Shown piece after piece: positions 29,446 to 38,056 of a stretch of 64,000 nucleotides of DNA. Source of the stretch: Bacteroidota bacterium (GTDB lineage Bacteria; Bacteroidota; Bacteroidia; Chitinophagales; Chitinophagaceae); contig JADJSG010000004.1 in NCBI GenBank assembly GCA_016711825.1, positions 310,001-374,000 on the forward strand, read 5' to 3'. The number at the start of each line of letters is the position of its first letter. Position 1 is the stretch's first letter. The notes beneath the pieces were generated by a model. That model was not told the DNA's origin, did not search any database, and was given only the letters and a program-made list of their open reading frames with translations. The position numbers and the translations under genes were made by a program.

Positions 29446-31410
29446 ATGAAAAAATTATTATCATTTTGTATTATCAGTATAACATTACTTGATGTACAAG
29501 CACAACAAAAAGTGAATCCCACTATAAAAATTGGATACTCCTCACCTAAAGTAGCTAAAGATGCAGGAAGCACACAGGGTTTAACAGACCAGACAAAAAA
29601 AGTGAGAAAAGTAACCGAAGTGTTTCCCTCCACTTTAGGGGCTAAGGAAAAAGTTGGATTCACAGAATATGATTTGCAAACAAATGGTTCTATGCAACGC
29701 AGGATTTTAACAAATGGAAACAATGTTAGTGTCACTTGGACATTTTCGAGCGAAGCTGCCCCAACTGCAACTTCAACCTATGCTGATCGTGGTACTGGTT
29801 ATGCACACTTTAATGGCACCACTTGGTCAGCTGCGCCCAATGCACGGCTTGAATCATTACGTACTGGTTTTAGTAGTTTAACCCTTGACGGGGCTGGCAA
29901 TGAAATAGCTATCTGCCATGATGGAAATAATGCCTTGCAAATGAATAAAAAAACAGGTGGTACATGGACTACCACGCCAATGACTACCAACGCTACTAAC
30001 CAAGGCATCTGGCCACATACAGCAGCTTCTGGCAATTGGTTATATATACTTACATCGCCTTTAGATTCAAACATACATAGCAATGGCATCCGTAATGGCT
30101 ACTTTTTTTCAAGATCGAATGACAATGGTGCTACCTGGCTCGACAATATGATTCCTTTGCCAATGGTTGATAGTGTTGGTCATTATAGAGGTGGTGGCAA
30201 TTCATATGCTGTATCTGCACAAGGCAATAAAGTGGCGATATTAGTGGGCGATATTGGTACAGATTTAACTTTATTAAGCTCAGTTGATAATGGCGCCACC
30301 TGGACTAAAAAGATTATTTGGGATTGGCCATTAAACAATTTTGACTTTGCAGCTGCAGCTATGACGGATGTAAACGCCGACAATATTCCAGATACGTTAG
30401 AAAGCAATGATGGCTCACAATCGATGGTAATGGATGCCAATGGAGATATACATATTGCATTCCCCGTTGTAAGAATCTATAAAACAGGTGCAAACACAGG
30501 TTATAATTATTTTTATACTACTGCATTAGCTTATTACAATTCAATCTTTGACAGTCTCAAAGTAGTCGATAATATTTTTAATATCTATCATGATTGCGAT
30601 GGAGATAATCAATTTGGTATTGGCAATTTGTATGGTGGTTCAGATGTTACTTCACCTGGAGCAGTCTATAATTCAATCGGAACGATTACCATGCCAAGTA
30701 TTAGTATTGTAAGTGGCACACCACAAAAAGTGCTAATTGCCTATACTGCCATTATGGACAATGATACTACAGTAGACGATCCATCACATATTACATGGTA
30801 TGGGGCCTCACAGTTTGAAGGTCAAAATTATCGAGATATATTTGTTGCTGTTTCACCAGACAATGGCACCAACTGGAATCCATATCCTGTGAATGTATCC
30901 AAAACAGCTCATTTTGAAGAAGCTTTTGTTTCAACACCTGAAATTATTTCTGGAGCCGATTTAAATATGGTTTATCAAGGCGATATTGAACCCGGTACTA
31001 TCATGCAAAACAACGATACCTATGATGATGTATTGAAAAATTTAATCATAGTACAAAAAATTGCCATCAGTCAATTGCTTACTTTAAGTTTAGATAGTAC
31101 CTCACCTTGCGGACAATCTGAATTACCCCTAGGCACCAAAGACATTGTCAATAACGAAATAGGCATTATCGGATTATATCCTAACCCTGCTAACAATTAT
31201 GTAAATGTCAGTATGCAATTTTTAAGTCCGGTTGAACAGGTTGATATTCAATTATTAAATATCGCTGGTAATAAATTATGGTCGCAAACACTAAACGGAG
31301 TTAAAGAAAGTACTACCTTAATTGATACCAAATCATTGGCTGCAGGATTTTATATTGTAAAAATAATCACAGACAAAGGGACTACCGTAAGGAGGCTTAT
31401 CAAAGAATAA
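29446..31410 (+). CDS. Secreted sialidase-like beta-propeller protein with T9SS sorting domain
   Basis: The 654 residues have a short signal peptide (MKKLLSFCIISITLLDVQAQ). Asp-box (BNR) motifs of the pattern SxDxGxTW recur: SRSNDNGATWLDN, SSVDNGATWTKK and SPDNGTNWNPY, pointing to a six-bladed sialidase-like propeller. The catalytic Arg triad and nucleophile Tyr of true sialidases cannot be placed, so a binding or scaffold role is as likely as catalysis. The last ~80 residues (GLYPNPANNYVNVSMQF ... AAGFYIVKIITDKGTTVRRLIKE) form a T9SS type A sorting domain. It is followed by a strong terminator. Confidence 0.82.
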   Translation: MKKLLSFCIISITLLDVQAQQKVNPTIKIGYSSPKVAKDAGSTQGLTDQTKKVRKVTEVFPSTLGAKEKVGFTEYDLQTNGSMQRRILTNGNNVSVTWTFSSEAAPTATSTYADRGTGYAHFNGTTWSAAPNARLESLRTGFSSLTLDGAGNEIAICHDGNNALQMNKKTGGTWTTTPMTTNATNQGIWPHTAASGNWLYILTSPLDSNIHSNGIRNGYFFSRSNDNGATWLDNMIPLPMVDSVGHYRGGGNSYAVSAQGNKVAILVGDIGTDLTLLSSVDNGATWTKKIIWDWPLNNFDFAAAAMTDVNADNIPDTLESNDGSQSMVMDANGDIHIAFPVVRIYKTGANTGYNYFYTTALAYYNSIFDSLKVVDNIFNIYHDCDGDNQFGIGNLYGGSDVTSPGAVYNSIGTITMPSISIVSGTPQKVLIAYTAIMDNDTTVDDPSHITWYGASQFEGQNYRDIFVAVSPDNGTNWNPYPVNVSKTAHFEEAFVSTPEIISGADLNMVYQGDIEPGTIMQNNDTYDDVLKNLIIVQKIAISQLLTLSLDSTSPCGQSELPLGTKDIVNNEIGIIGLYPNPANNYVNVSMQFLSPVEQVDIQLLNIAGNKLWSQTLNGVKESTTLIDTKSLAAGFYIVKIITDKGTTVRRLIKE

Positions 31411-31442
31411 ATTGTATGTATAAGTACATTTCTTTGAATTTG

Positions 31443-31489
31443 TGAATAAAAAAAATGAGGTTATGATATACATAGCCTCATTTTTTTTA
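31443..31489 (+). terminator. Terminator of the 29446-31410 gene
   Basis: Arms of 18 bases, AAAAAAAATGAGGTTATG and CATAGCCTCATTTTTTTT, pair with one mismatch around a short ATATA loop and end in a T8 run. The hairpin begins about 35 bases after the stop codon. Confidence 0.8.
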
Positions 31490-31600
31490 AGGGTGTATCA
31501 ATCTGTTGTGAGCTCAAACTACTTTGTTAAAAATATTCAGGTTTTGTTGCATACTTACAAATTTGACTTACCTTAGATGTGAATTTAAAAAAATCAATGT

Positions 31601-32332
31601 ATGAATAAATATACCGCAATTGTCATTGTTTGTGTGGCTATGTTAATAGCTGTTTTCATTTTAGGAAAATCATATAACTACAAACATAAACAAACAGAGA
31701 TCATCAGTGTTACAGGTGCTGCCGATACTAATTTTGTTTCTGATTTAAGCGTTTGGTCTGGGTCATTTTCAAGAGCTTCCTTTAACTTGCAAGAAGCGTA
31801 TGCTGATTTAAAGAAAGATGAAGGCATAGTTATGAATTATTTGCAAAGCAAAGGTTTATCTAAAACTGAAATGACGACTTCTTCTATCAGTACTGAAAAA
31901 CTATTTGATTATACTTATGACGAAAGTGGTAGACAAACAGGCAGTGTTTTTAAAGGATATAAACTCTCTGAATCAGTCAACATTGAATCAAAAGATCTTG
32001 TAAAAATTGATAAAATTTCAAGAGAAATTACAGAACTCATTCAACAAGGGGTGGAACTTACTTCTTCATCACCAAATTATTATTATACAAAATTGGGTGA
32101 TTTAAAAATAGGCTTATTGGCTAAAGCTTCAGAAGATGGCAGTAAGCGTGCTGAAACCATTGCAAAAAATGCCAACGCCAAAATTGGTAGTTTACGAAAA
32201 GCAACGATGGGCGTTTTTCAAATTACGGGACAAAACGAAAACGAAGACTACTCATTTGGTGGCGCATTCAACACCACGAATATCAACAAAACAGCTACCA
32301 TCACTGTAAAAATGGATTTTGCCGCCGAATAA
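31601..32332 (+). CDS. SIMPL domain-containing protein (DUF541)
   Basis: The 243 residues begin with one N-terminal hydrophobic helix (YTAIVIVCVAMLIAVFILGKSY) that may be an uncleaved anchor or a signal peptide. The rest matches the SIMPL/DUF541 layout: ISVTGAADTNFVSDLSVWSGSF near the start, the middle KTEMTTSSISTEKLFDYTYDESGR with FKGYKLSESVNIESKD, and the end AEDGSKRAETIAKNANAKIGSLRKA with a final beta strand TATITVKMDFAAE. The family is periplasmic or membrane-bound; an immune-signalling homolog named it, but its bacterial function is unknown. It lies alone, converging with polX. Confidence 0.83.
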   Translation: MNKYTAIVIVCVAMLIAVFILGKSYNYKHKQTEIISVTGAADTNFVSDLSVWSGSFSRASFNLQEAYADLKKDEGIVMNYLQSKGLSKTEMTTSSISTEKLFDYTYDESGRQTGSVFKGYKLSESVNIESKDLVKIDKISREITELIQQGVELTSSSPNYYYTKLGDLKIGLLAKASEDGSKRAETIAKNANAKIGSLRKATMGVFQITGQNENEDYSFGGAFNTTNINKTATITVKMDFAAE

Positions 32333-32348
32333 ATGCTATCGTTTTTTT

Positions 32349-34019
32349 TTATTTATTTTTCTTGATAAATTTTTCAAAATCAAGTAAACTCATAGAACTA
32401 ACATTATACTGAGGTGTTAACAGTGCTTTTTGTGCACACAATACTCCATACCTGATATCGTCAATCCCTTGTATACTGTGCGCATCAGGGTTGATACTTA
32501 AAAACACTTCTTGTTGTATGGCGGCTTGAATCCATCGCCAATCGACATCTAATCTTCTTGGGTTTGCATTGATTTCAATGGCTACCTGATGCTCTTTACA
32601 TGCCTGAATAATCATTTCATGGTTTACAGGATATTCTTTTCTACTTAATAACAGCCTGCCTGTTAGATGCCCCAATATAGTGGTATATGGATTTGATATA
32701 GCTGCCAATAATCGTTCCATGGCCTTCTCTTCAGTCATTTTCAAGTGTTGATGAATAGATACAATAACCAAATCAAAGGTTGCAAGTATTTCATCGCTAT
32801 AATCAAGCCTACCATCATTCAGAATATCACATTCTATACTTTTAAAAATTTTGAAAGGGAATAATTTTTCGTTCAACTGGTCGATTTCTTCTTGTTGCTT
32901 TTGAATTCTTAGGGCATCTAAACCATTGGCATAAAAAGAAGAAACAGAATGGTCACTCATCACTAAGTATTCATACCCTTTGTCTATGCAAGCTTGTGCC
33001 ATTTCTGCAATGGTATTTTTACCATCACTCCACACGCTATGATTATGAATCACCCCTTTTATATCGTTGACCGTGATCACTGATTGATGTTTGCTATTTG
33101 TCCACAATGCAATATTTTCTTCCGATTCTCTGGTAAAAAATGGCATAGGCTTAATGCCTGCTTTATTAAAAATATCCAATTCACTTTTGAAATTATCTAC
33201 CGATAAATTAATATCATACGTTTTTTCAAACAAATGCAGAAACGCTGGACTACAACTCTTGATAAAAGTCATTGACCCTCTATTGTTTTCATCTACAATA
33301 TATAAAAACACAGGCAATGCTTCTTGATACAATAATTGCAATCGACCTGTCGCTTCTTCCTTGAGTTGCCTGCCTTTAATTTTCAATATGGAAGATTTTA
33401 CAAAATCAAATGATCCTAGTATCACATATTCGAGTTCTTCTATAATATCGCATTGTCGGGCATAGGAACCAACAAGTTCGATATTATGTTGCCCTAACAC
33501 CAGTTGCAATTGAGCTGTGATCAATATTTCGACTGGCTCTACCTGGGCATATAGATATCGTTGTTGATTACTAAAATAAAATAGCAAAGCTTCTTTAATA
33601 CTTTGTTGTGACTTATCGCCAAATCCTTTATAATGTATAAGTCTGTTTTCGTTGCAAGCATATAATAATTCACCTGGCGATTCGATACCTAACTCATTCC
33701 ATATTACTGCAATTTTTTTTGGCCCAATCCCTTTTATTTTGAGAAGGGCCAGTATCCCTTCTGGTGTTTTGGCTAAAAGTTCATTCAGTTGCTCAAGCTT
33801 GCCCGTTTCTACTATTTCAATAATTTTTTTTGCGTTACTTTCTCCAATGCCTTTTATATATTGTATTTGTTCTTTGGGTGTTTCTGCCAATGAAACACTC
33901 AGTTTATCGATGGTAAATGCAGCACTGGCATATGATTTTGCCCTAAAACTATTTTCGTTGTGAATATCCATCAACTTGGCTAATAACGAAAATACATCTG
34001 AAATTTCGGCATTTGTCAT
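32349..34019 (-). CDS. polX: PolX-family protein with degenerate polymerase site and intact PHP domain
   Basis: The 556 residues follow the PolX order: helix-hairpin-helix motifs (YIKGIGESNAKKI ~54-66, KIKGIGPKKIA ~94-104), a Pol-beta-like palm (~165-260) and a C-terminal PHP domain (~320-550). The palm is altered: the usual GSxRR...GDID is GSYARQ...EELE, so the two metal Asp are Glu195 and Glu197; the third Asp position appears as Phe238 (LPVFLYIV), and the GSKxHN loop is missing. The PHP site looks whole: HNHSVWSDG (325-333), SDHS (355-358), Glu396, SIHQH (421-425), GHLTGR (450-455), NPDAH (510-514). It is therefore more likely a nuclease or phosphoesterase than a polymerase. It overlaps zapA by four bases. 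Confidence 0.85.
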   Translation of the reverse strand: MTNAEISDVFSLLAKLMDIHNENSFRAKSYASAAFTIDKLSVSLAETPKEQIQYIKGIGESNAKKIIEIVETGKLEQLNELLAKTPEGILALLKIKGIGPKKIAVIWNELGIESPGELLYACNENRLIHYKGFGDKSQQSIKEALLFYFSNQQRYLYAQVEPVEILITAQLQLVLGQHNIELVGSYARQCDIIEELEYVILGSFDFVKSSILKIKGRQLKEEATGRLQLLYQEALPVFLYIVDENNRGSMTFIKSCSPAFLHLFEKTYDINLSVDNFKSELDIFNKAGIKPMPFFTRESEENIALWTNSKHQSVITVNDIKGVIHNHSVWSDGKNTIAEMAQACIDKGYEYLVMSDHSVSSFYANGLDALRIQKQQEEIDQLNEKLFPFKIFKSIECDILNDGRLDYSDEILATFDLVIVSIHQHLKMTEEKAMERLLAAISNPYTTILGHLTGRLLLSRKEYPVNHEMIIQACKEHQVAIEINANPRRLDVDWRWIQAAIQQEVFLSINPDAHSIQGIDDIRYGVLCAQKALLTPQYNVSSMSLLDFEKFIKKNK

Positions 34020-34294
34020 TGGTCTAATAATTGATTTATGTGTTCAATTTTTTTTACGATTTCTTGGTCATTTTTTGATTGGCTTAAGTTATTATTACTT
34101 GAAGTAATAAAATCAATCAAAGTCATCGCCATATAATCCTGGTCATCGCGACCAGGGAAATGCTGATGAAATTTATCAATATTTTCGACAATCTTATGTA
34201 TCGAATCCCTTACGATTTGTTCATTCTCAACAGCTACTTTTATTTTATAATTTCTGTTACAAATTTTGATATTGATACTTACATCCTGACTCAT
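34016..34294 (-). CDS. zapA: Cell division protein ZapA
   Basis: The 92 residues have the ZapA pattern: a beta-strand start SINIKICNRNYKIKV, a helix with KIVENIDKFHQHFPGRDDQDYMAMTLIDFI, and a coiled C-terminal tail. ZapA cross-links FtsZ filaments in the cytoplasm. Its stop overlaps the polX start by four bases (ATGA), so the two are translationally coupled, and it follows dapB after 58 bases. Confidence 0.8.
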   Translation of the reverse strand: MSQDVSINIKICNRNYKIKVAVENEQIVRDSIHKIVENIDKFHQHFPGRDDQDYMAMTLIDFITSSNNNLSQSKNDQEIVKKIEHINQLLDQ

Positions 34295-34352
34295 GATAAT
34301 TTATTTTAAACCTTAATTGTTATTCATTCGCATTTGAAAATACTAAATTAAA

Positions 34353-35066
34353 TTAAGCTAATACATCTTTCATACTATAAATACCTTTTTTATCACAAAT
34401 GAATTTAGCTGCTAAGAGAGCTCCATAAGCAAATCCCATTCTGGAATGTGCAGTATGCTTGATTTCAATACTATCTATGGGACTATTGTAAAAAATGGTA
34501 TGTGTACCCGGTGCGGGGTCAATTCTTTTTGAAATAATGGCCATTTCATTCGGGTTATCCGTTGTTTGATTCACCCATTTAGCCAAACCAGCATGGTGCT
34601 TTAGAATACCTTCTGCTAAAGTAACAGCTGTACCACTGGGGGCATCTTTTTTAGCAGTATGATGTATTTCTTCCATACTAACATGATATTCATGATAAGG
34701 CTGCATCAATTGAGCAACATATTCATTGATTTGAAAAAATAAATTTACACCAATACTAAAATTACTCGCGTATAAAAAGGCTGTATCCTGTGCACGACAG
34801 ATGGTATATATTTCTTCTAATTGATGAAGCCAGGCTGTACTTCCACTGATGGTAGGAACTCCAGCCAGCAGGCATTTTTTGATATTTTCAAAAGCGGTAT
34901 GTGGCGTTGAAAATTCAATACATACATCTGCTTGCTGAATATTGGCGTTTGTAAAATCATACAGATTGGTAGAACTTATTTTCAATACGATTTCATGACC
35001 CTCTGCCAATGCGATCGTTTCGATAGCCTTCCCCATTTTTCCATATCCTATCAAAGCAATTTTCAT
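34353..35066 (-). CDS. dapB: 4-hydroxy-tetrahydrodipicolinate reductase DapB
   Basis: The 237 residues hold the Rossmann start ALIGYGKMGKAIE and the active-site segment EEIHHTAKKDAPSGTA, where the HH pair and the Lys of KKDAPSGTA are the catalytic and substrate-binding residues. It makes tetrahydrodipicolinate with NAD(P)H in the lysine and diaminopimelate pathway. It lies six bases after the DUF5683 gene; the parA-parB-DUF5683-dapB order is familiar in Bacteroidota. Length is slightly below many homologs but complete. Confidence 0.93.
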   Translation of the reverse strand: MKIALIGYGKMGKAIETIALAEGHEIVLKISSTNLYDFTNANIQQADVCIEFSTPHTAFENIKKCLLAGVPTISGSTAWLHQLEEIYTICRAQDTAFLYASNFSIGVNLFFQINEYVAQLMQPYHEYHVSMEEIHHTAKKDAPSGTAVTLAEGILKHHAGLAKWVNQTTDNPNEMAIISKRIDPAPGTHTIFYNSPIDSIEIKHTAHSRMGFAYGALLAAKFICDKKGIYSMKDVLA

Positions 35067-35072
35067 AAATAA

Positions 35073-35684
35073 TTATTTTTTTGCGATTGTAATTTTCATA
35101 CCAAATTGTTTTCTCGTATCATAATACGGACTTGCCTTAAAGCTAATATTTTTACTCATATCAAACGTTTTTAAGTGAGCTGAAGTAAAAGCATCTAAAA
35201 TATTAATCAAATAGCAAACGGTGCCTGCAATGACTGTGTATTCCACATATTTTCGATACGTCTTTCTGAGTAAGTCGATATCTGTCGTTTGATAATTGGT
35301 AAATGTATCTGTTGTAGCGGGGTCTGTATCGATACGACCAAGGTAGGCTTGTTGATATTTATTGTATTGTTTGGTATTGAAAATCATAAACCCGGTTACA
35401 GCGCCTGTTGCCGCAACGACTACCCCTAATTTCCAGTATTGCTTATTGTAAACTTGTCCTAAACCTGGCAATAACGCTGAAAACAAACCTGCTCTTTTTG
35501 CAACAGGTACCTTTACATTAAACTTAAAGATTGAATCAGGGAAAGGCTTTAATTTGGTTGTTGCAGCTACTTCTTCGTCATCGTCATCATTTTCTGTTTG
35601 TTGAGCAGTAACACTTGTCGTTAAGAAAATAAAAAGTATTGTTGCAATCAAGGTTTTGCAACATTTTACCTGCTTTAAAAACAT
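35073..35684 (-). CDS. DUF5683 domain-containing protein
   Basis: The 203 residues have an N-terminal hydrophobic signal (TLIATILFIFLTTSVTAQ), an acidic stretch (ENDDDDEEVAA) and the DUF5683 core AGLFSALLPGLGQVYNKQYWKLG, where LPGLGQxYNKxYWK is the diagnostic motif, then two further hydrophobic segments. The function is unknown; it resembles small envelope proteins with a TM2-like hairpin. It sits between parB (21 bases) and dapB (6 bases) in one run. Confidence 0.82.
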   Translation of the reverse strand: MFLKQVKCCKTLIATILFIFLTTSVTAQQTENDDDDEEVAATTKLKPFPDSIFKFNVKVPVAKRAGLFSALLPGLGQVYNKQYWKLGVVVAATGAVTGFMIFNTKQYNKYQQAYLGRIDTDPATTDTFTNYQTTDIDLLRKTYRKYVEYTVIAGTVCYLINILDAFTSAHLKTFDMSKNISFKASPYYDTRKQFGMKITIAKK

Positions 35685-35705
35685 ATGTATTCAATTTAAA
35701 AAAAA

Positions 35706-36620
35706 CTATTCAATATTCATTTTGTCCAATATCCTTTCCAAATCACCGTCGTTATAAAATGCCAAAGTGATTGTTCCTTTCCCATTTTTTTTACGAATCA
35801 GATTCACATTCGTAGAGAGATGTGAAGCTAATTGATCTTCAATTTTTTTGTAAGCTGCAGGTAGTGTTACTGATTTTTTAGGAGAGGGACTTGAGTTATT
35901 TTTATTTTGGAGTATATTTTTAATAAGTTCTTCAGTACTTCGAACAGAAAGTTCTTTATCGATAATTTCTTTTGCTGCAAAAAGTTGTTGTTCAATATGT
36001 TCCAATCCTAATAAAGCCCTAGCATGCCCCATGCTTAATTGTTTATTTCTTACAGAAACTTGAATGGAAGGTGGAAGCCTGAGAAGTCTGATATAATTGG
36101 TAACTGTACTACGTTCTTTTTTCATACGGTCTGCCACTTGCTCTTGAGTTAAATTACATTCACTCATGAGTCTTTTATAAGCAAGTCCAATTTCTATTGC
36201 ATTGAGGTCTTCACGTTGTAAATTTTCGATCAGTCCCATTTCCAATATTTCCTGATCATTGGCAACCCTTACATAAGCAGGAATATCGTCTAATCCAGCT
36301 ATTTTAGCCGCTTTAAATCTGCGCTCACCTGATATTATTTGAAATTTTTTATTGGGTAGTTTTACAACTGTTATAGGTTGAATGATATCGTGTATCTTAA
36401 TAGATTCTGCTAATTCATTTAAAGGTATTTCTTCAAATGTACGTCTAGGTTGATGTGGATTTCTTTCAATAGCTGTTAATGGAATTCGAGTAATGCTCCC
36501 TATGAGCACATCATTCGATGATGATGTTTTCCCAAATGAATTGACTTCATCTTTGATATTGCCTAATAAGGCGCCTATACCTTTGCCAATTTGTGCTTTT
36601 GTATTTGGTTTATTACTCAT
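35706..36620 (-). CDS. parB: Chromosome partitioning protein ParB
   Basis: The 304 residues show the ParB order: a short N-terminal ParA-stimulating peptide (KAQIGKGIGALLGNI), the CTPase/ParB-N domain with NPHQPRRTFEE and ISGERRFKAAKIAG, the helix-turn-helix EQVADRMKKERSTVTNYIRLLRLP, and a C-terminal dimer domain ending GTITLAFYNDGDLERILDKM. It binds parS sites and spreads as a CTP clamp. Its start overlaps the parA end by eight bases. I found no parS palindrome in the window. Confidence 0.94.
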   Translation of the reverse strand: MSNKPNTKAQIGKGIGALLGNIKDEVNSFGKTSSSNDVLIGSITRIPLTAIERNPHQPRRTFEEIPLNELAESIKIHDIIQPITVVKLPNKKFQIISGERRFKAAKIAGLDDIPAYVRVANDQEILEMGLIENLQREDLNAIEIGLAYKRLMSECNLTQEQVADRMKKERSTVTNYIRLLRLPPSIQVSVRNKQLSMGHARALLGLEHIEQQLFAAKEIIDKELSVRSTEELIKNILQNKNNSSPSPKKSVTLPAAYKKIEDQLASHLSTNVNLIRKKNGKGTITLAFYNDGDLERILDKMNIE

Positions 36621-37431
36621 TTTCTTCTATTTCAATTATTTTATCAATATTTTTTATTTTAGTCAGGTCATTTCGTTGTAATACTTCTTTGGCAAGATTC
36701 AAATAGTTCATGGCACCTGTTGAATCAGCATCATACAGCAATACTGGTTTACCCAAACTGGGTGCTTCTCCTAATCGGGTATTTCGGTGTATAATGGTTT
36801 GAAATATGCTATCTTCAAAATGATTTTTCACTTCTTCTACTACTTGGTTTGACAGTCTTAATCGCCCATCATACATAGTCATTAAAATGCCTTCAATTTC
36901 GAGATTATTGTTAAGTTTATTTTGTACAATTTTAATCGTGTTTAGTAGTTTGCCAAGCCCTTCTAAAGCGAAGTATTCGCATTGTACGGGTATGATAACA
37001 CTATCACTAGCTGTGAGTGCGTTAACTGTAATTAAACCTAAAGAAGGTGAGCAGTCAATGATGATGAATTGATACTCATTTTTAATTTCTTCTAATATTT
37101 GGGCCAACTTACGCTCTCTGTATGGATGATTTATCAACTCAATCTCAGCACCCACTAAATCTAAATCAGAAGGCAACAAATGTAAATTGGGGGTTTCTGT
37201 TTCCAATATTACCTGTCTGATATTGGTATCATTAACCAGACAGTCGTATACACTAAACTGCACATTACGTAAGTCAAAGCCATTTCCCGTTGTTGCATTC
37301 GCCTGAGGATCACAGTCGATGAGTAAAGTTTTATAATCGAGTACCGCTAAACTACAAGCTAGGTTAATAGCCGTCGTCGTTTTACCGACGCCTCCTTTTT
37401 GATTCGCTATTGAAATTATTTTTGCCATCAA
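36613..37431 (-). CDS. parA: Chromosome partitioning ATPase ParA/Soj
   Basis: The 272 residues begin KIISIANQKGGVGKTTTAINL, the deviant Walker A of ParA ATPases, followed by LLIDCDPQANATTG and IIIDCSPSLGLITVNAL. It drives segregation of ParB-bound origins by ATP-dependent binding to DNA. The C-terminal tail (DLTKIKNIDKIIEIEENE) is slightly longer than usual. It leads the minus-strand run parA-parB-DUF5683-dapB-zapA-polX, with a promoter expected in 37432-37560. Confidence 0.94.
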   Translation of the reverse strand: MMAKIISIANQKGGVGKTTTAINLACSLAVLDYKTLLIDCDPQANATTGNGFDLRNVQFSVYDCLVNDTNIRQVILETETPNLHLLPSDLDLVGAEIELINHPYRERKLAQILEEIKNEYQFIIIDCSPSLGLITVNALTASDSVIIPVQCEYFALEGLGKLLNTIKIVQNKLNNNLEIEGILMTMYDGRLRLSNQVVEEVKNHFEDSIFQTIIHRNTRLGEAPSLGKPVLLYDADSTGAMNYLNLAKEVLQRNDLTKIKNIDKIIEIEENE

Positions 37432-37644
37432 CTACAAAAATGATATTTATTTATGGTAAAATAAAGTTTTTTTATACACCTTCTGTGCATGATGTATAAA
37501 ATGACAAAATATTAAATGAATATTAACAGCTTATCATCAATCAGAATGATTGAATATGCTATTAATATTGAAAAAAAATTCATCATACAATATTCAAAAG
37601 TTGCGTCTGTACACTCATCCCACACTTTGCAGTCGAAATCTCAT

Positions 37645-37704
37645 AAATCCTAAAAGGTTTTAAACACACGCATTTGTACAATGATTACAGCTCAAAAAAG
37701 TTCA
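37645..37704. repeat. Dispersed intergenic repeat, copy 2 (paired with 18288-18348)
   Basis: It shares with copy 1, in the same order, AAAT-CCTA, AAAAGG, ACACACGC-ATTTG and ATGATTACAGC-CAA. No ORF crosses it and no terminal inverted repeat is seen. Confidence 0.45.
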
Positions 37705-37996
37705 TGCTATTCTTAGCTTAAAAATTTTCTCAACCATTTTTATGGATTGCATTTCATGTTCTTTTTAATGACGAGATATTTTAGCAACTTTTTTTATTTA
37801 TTGGTTTCCCTGCAGTTTTTGTTGATTGAAATAAAAATTAAATACGATGATGTGAAACCTACCCATTATTTATACCTTTTTGGGGTCATTATTATATTTC
37901 GTCCAATTACAAAAGTTAAAAATTATTGGGTGATTGTTATTAAAACAAGCATTGGACTATTCATTCATTTACATTGGTATAGATTCTTTCTAAATG

Positions 37997-38030
37997 AAAA
38001 AAGACCCTGATAACGTGTTACCAGGGTCTT
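37997..38030 (-). terminator. Terminator of the 38057-42358 adhesin
   Basis: AAGACCCTG and CAGGGTCTT (38001-38009 and 38022-38030) pair perfectly, and an inner TAAC/GTTA extends the stem. On the minus strand the stem is followed by a U-run (A-run at 37997-38002 on plus). It lies 26 bases past the adhesin stop. Confidence 0.8.
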
Positions 38031-38056
38031 ATATATTAAAATTTAAAGAGGTTTTG

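Larger units (their letters stand above)
37432..38056. other. Long intergenic region upstream of parA and downstream of the second adhesin
   Basis: It contains the second copy of a dispersed repeat (37645-37704) and the terminator at 37997-38030. A hydrophobic 84-87 codon ORF at 37747-38010 (plus) ends inside that terminator stem and I do not accept it. The parA promoter should lie at the left end, but no clear TAnnTTTG box with a partner is seen. Confidence 0.5.

Noticed and set aside
37747..38010. Hydrophobic 84-87 codon ORF on the plus strand between parA and the second adhesin
   Set aside because: It ends inside the stem of the adhesin terminator, uses aromatic-rich AT-driven sequence, and crosses no ribosome site; probably random.
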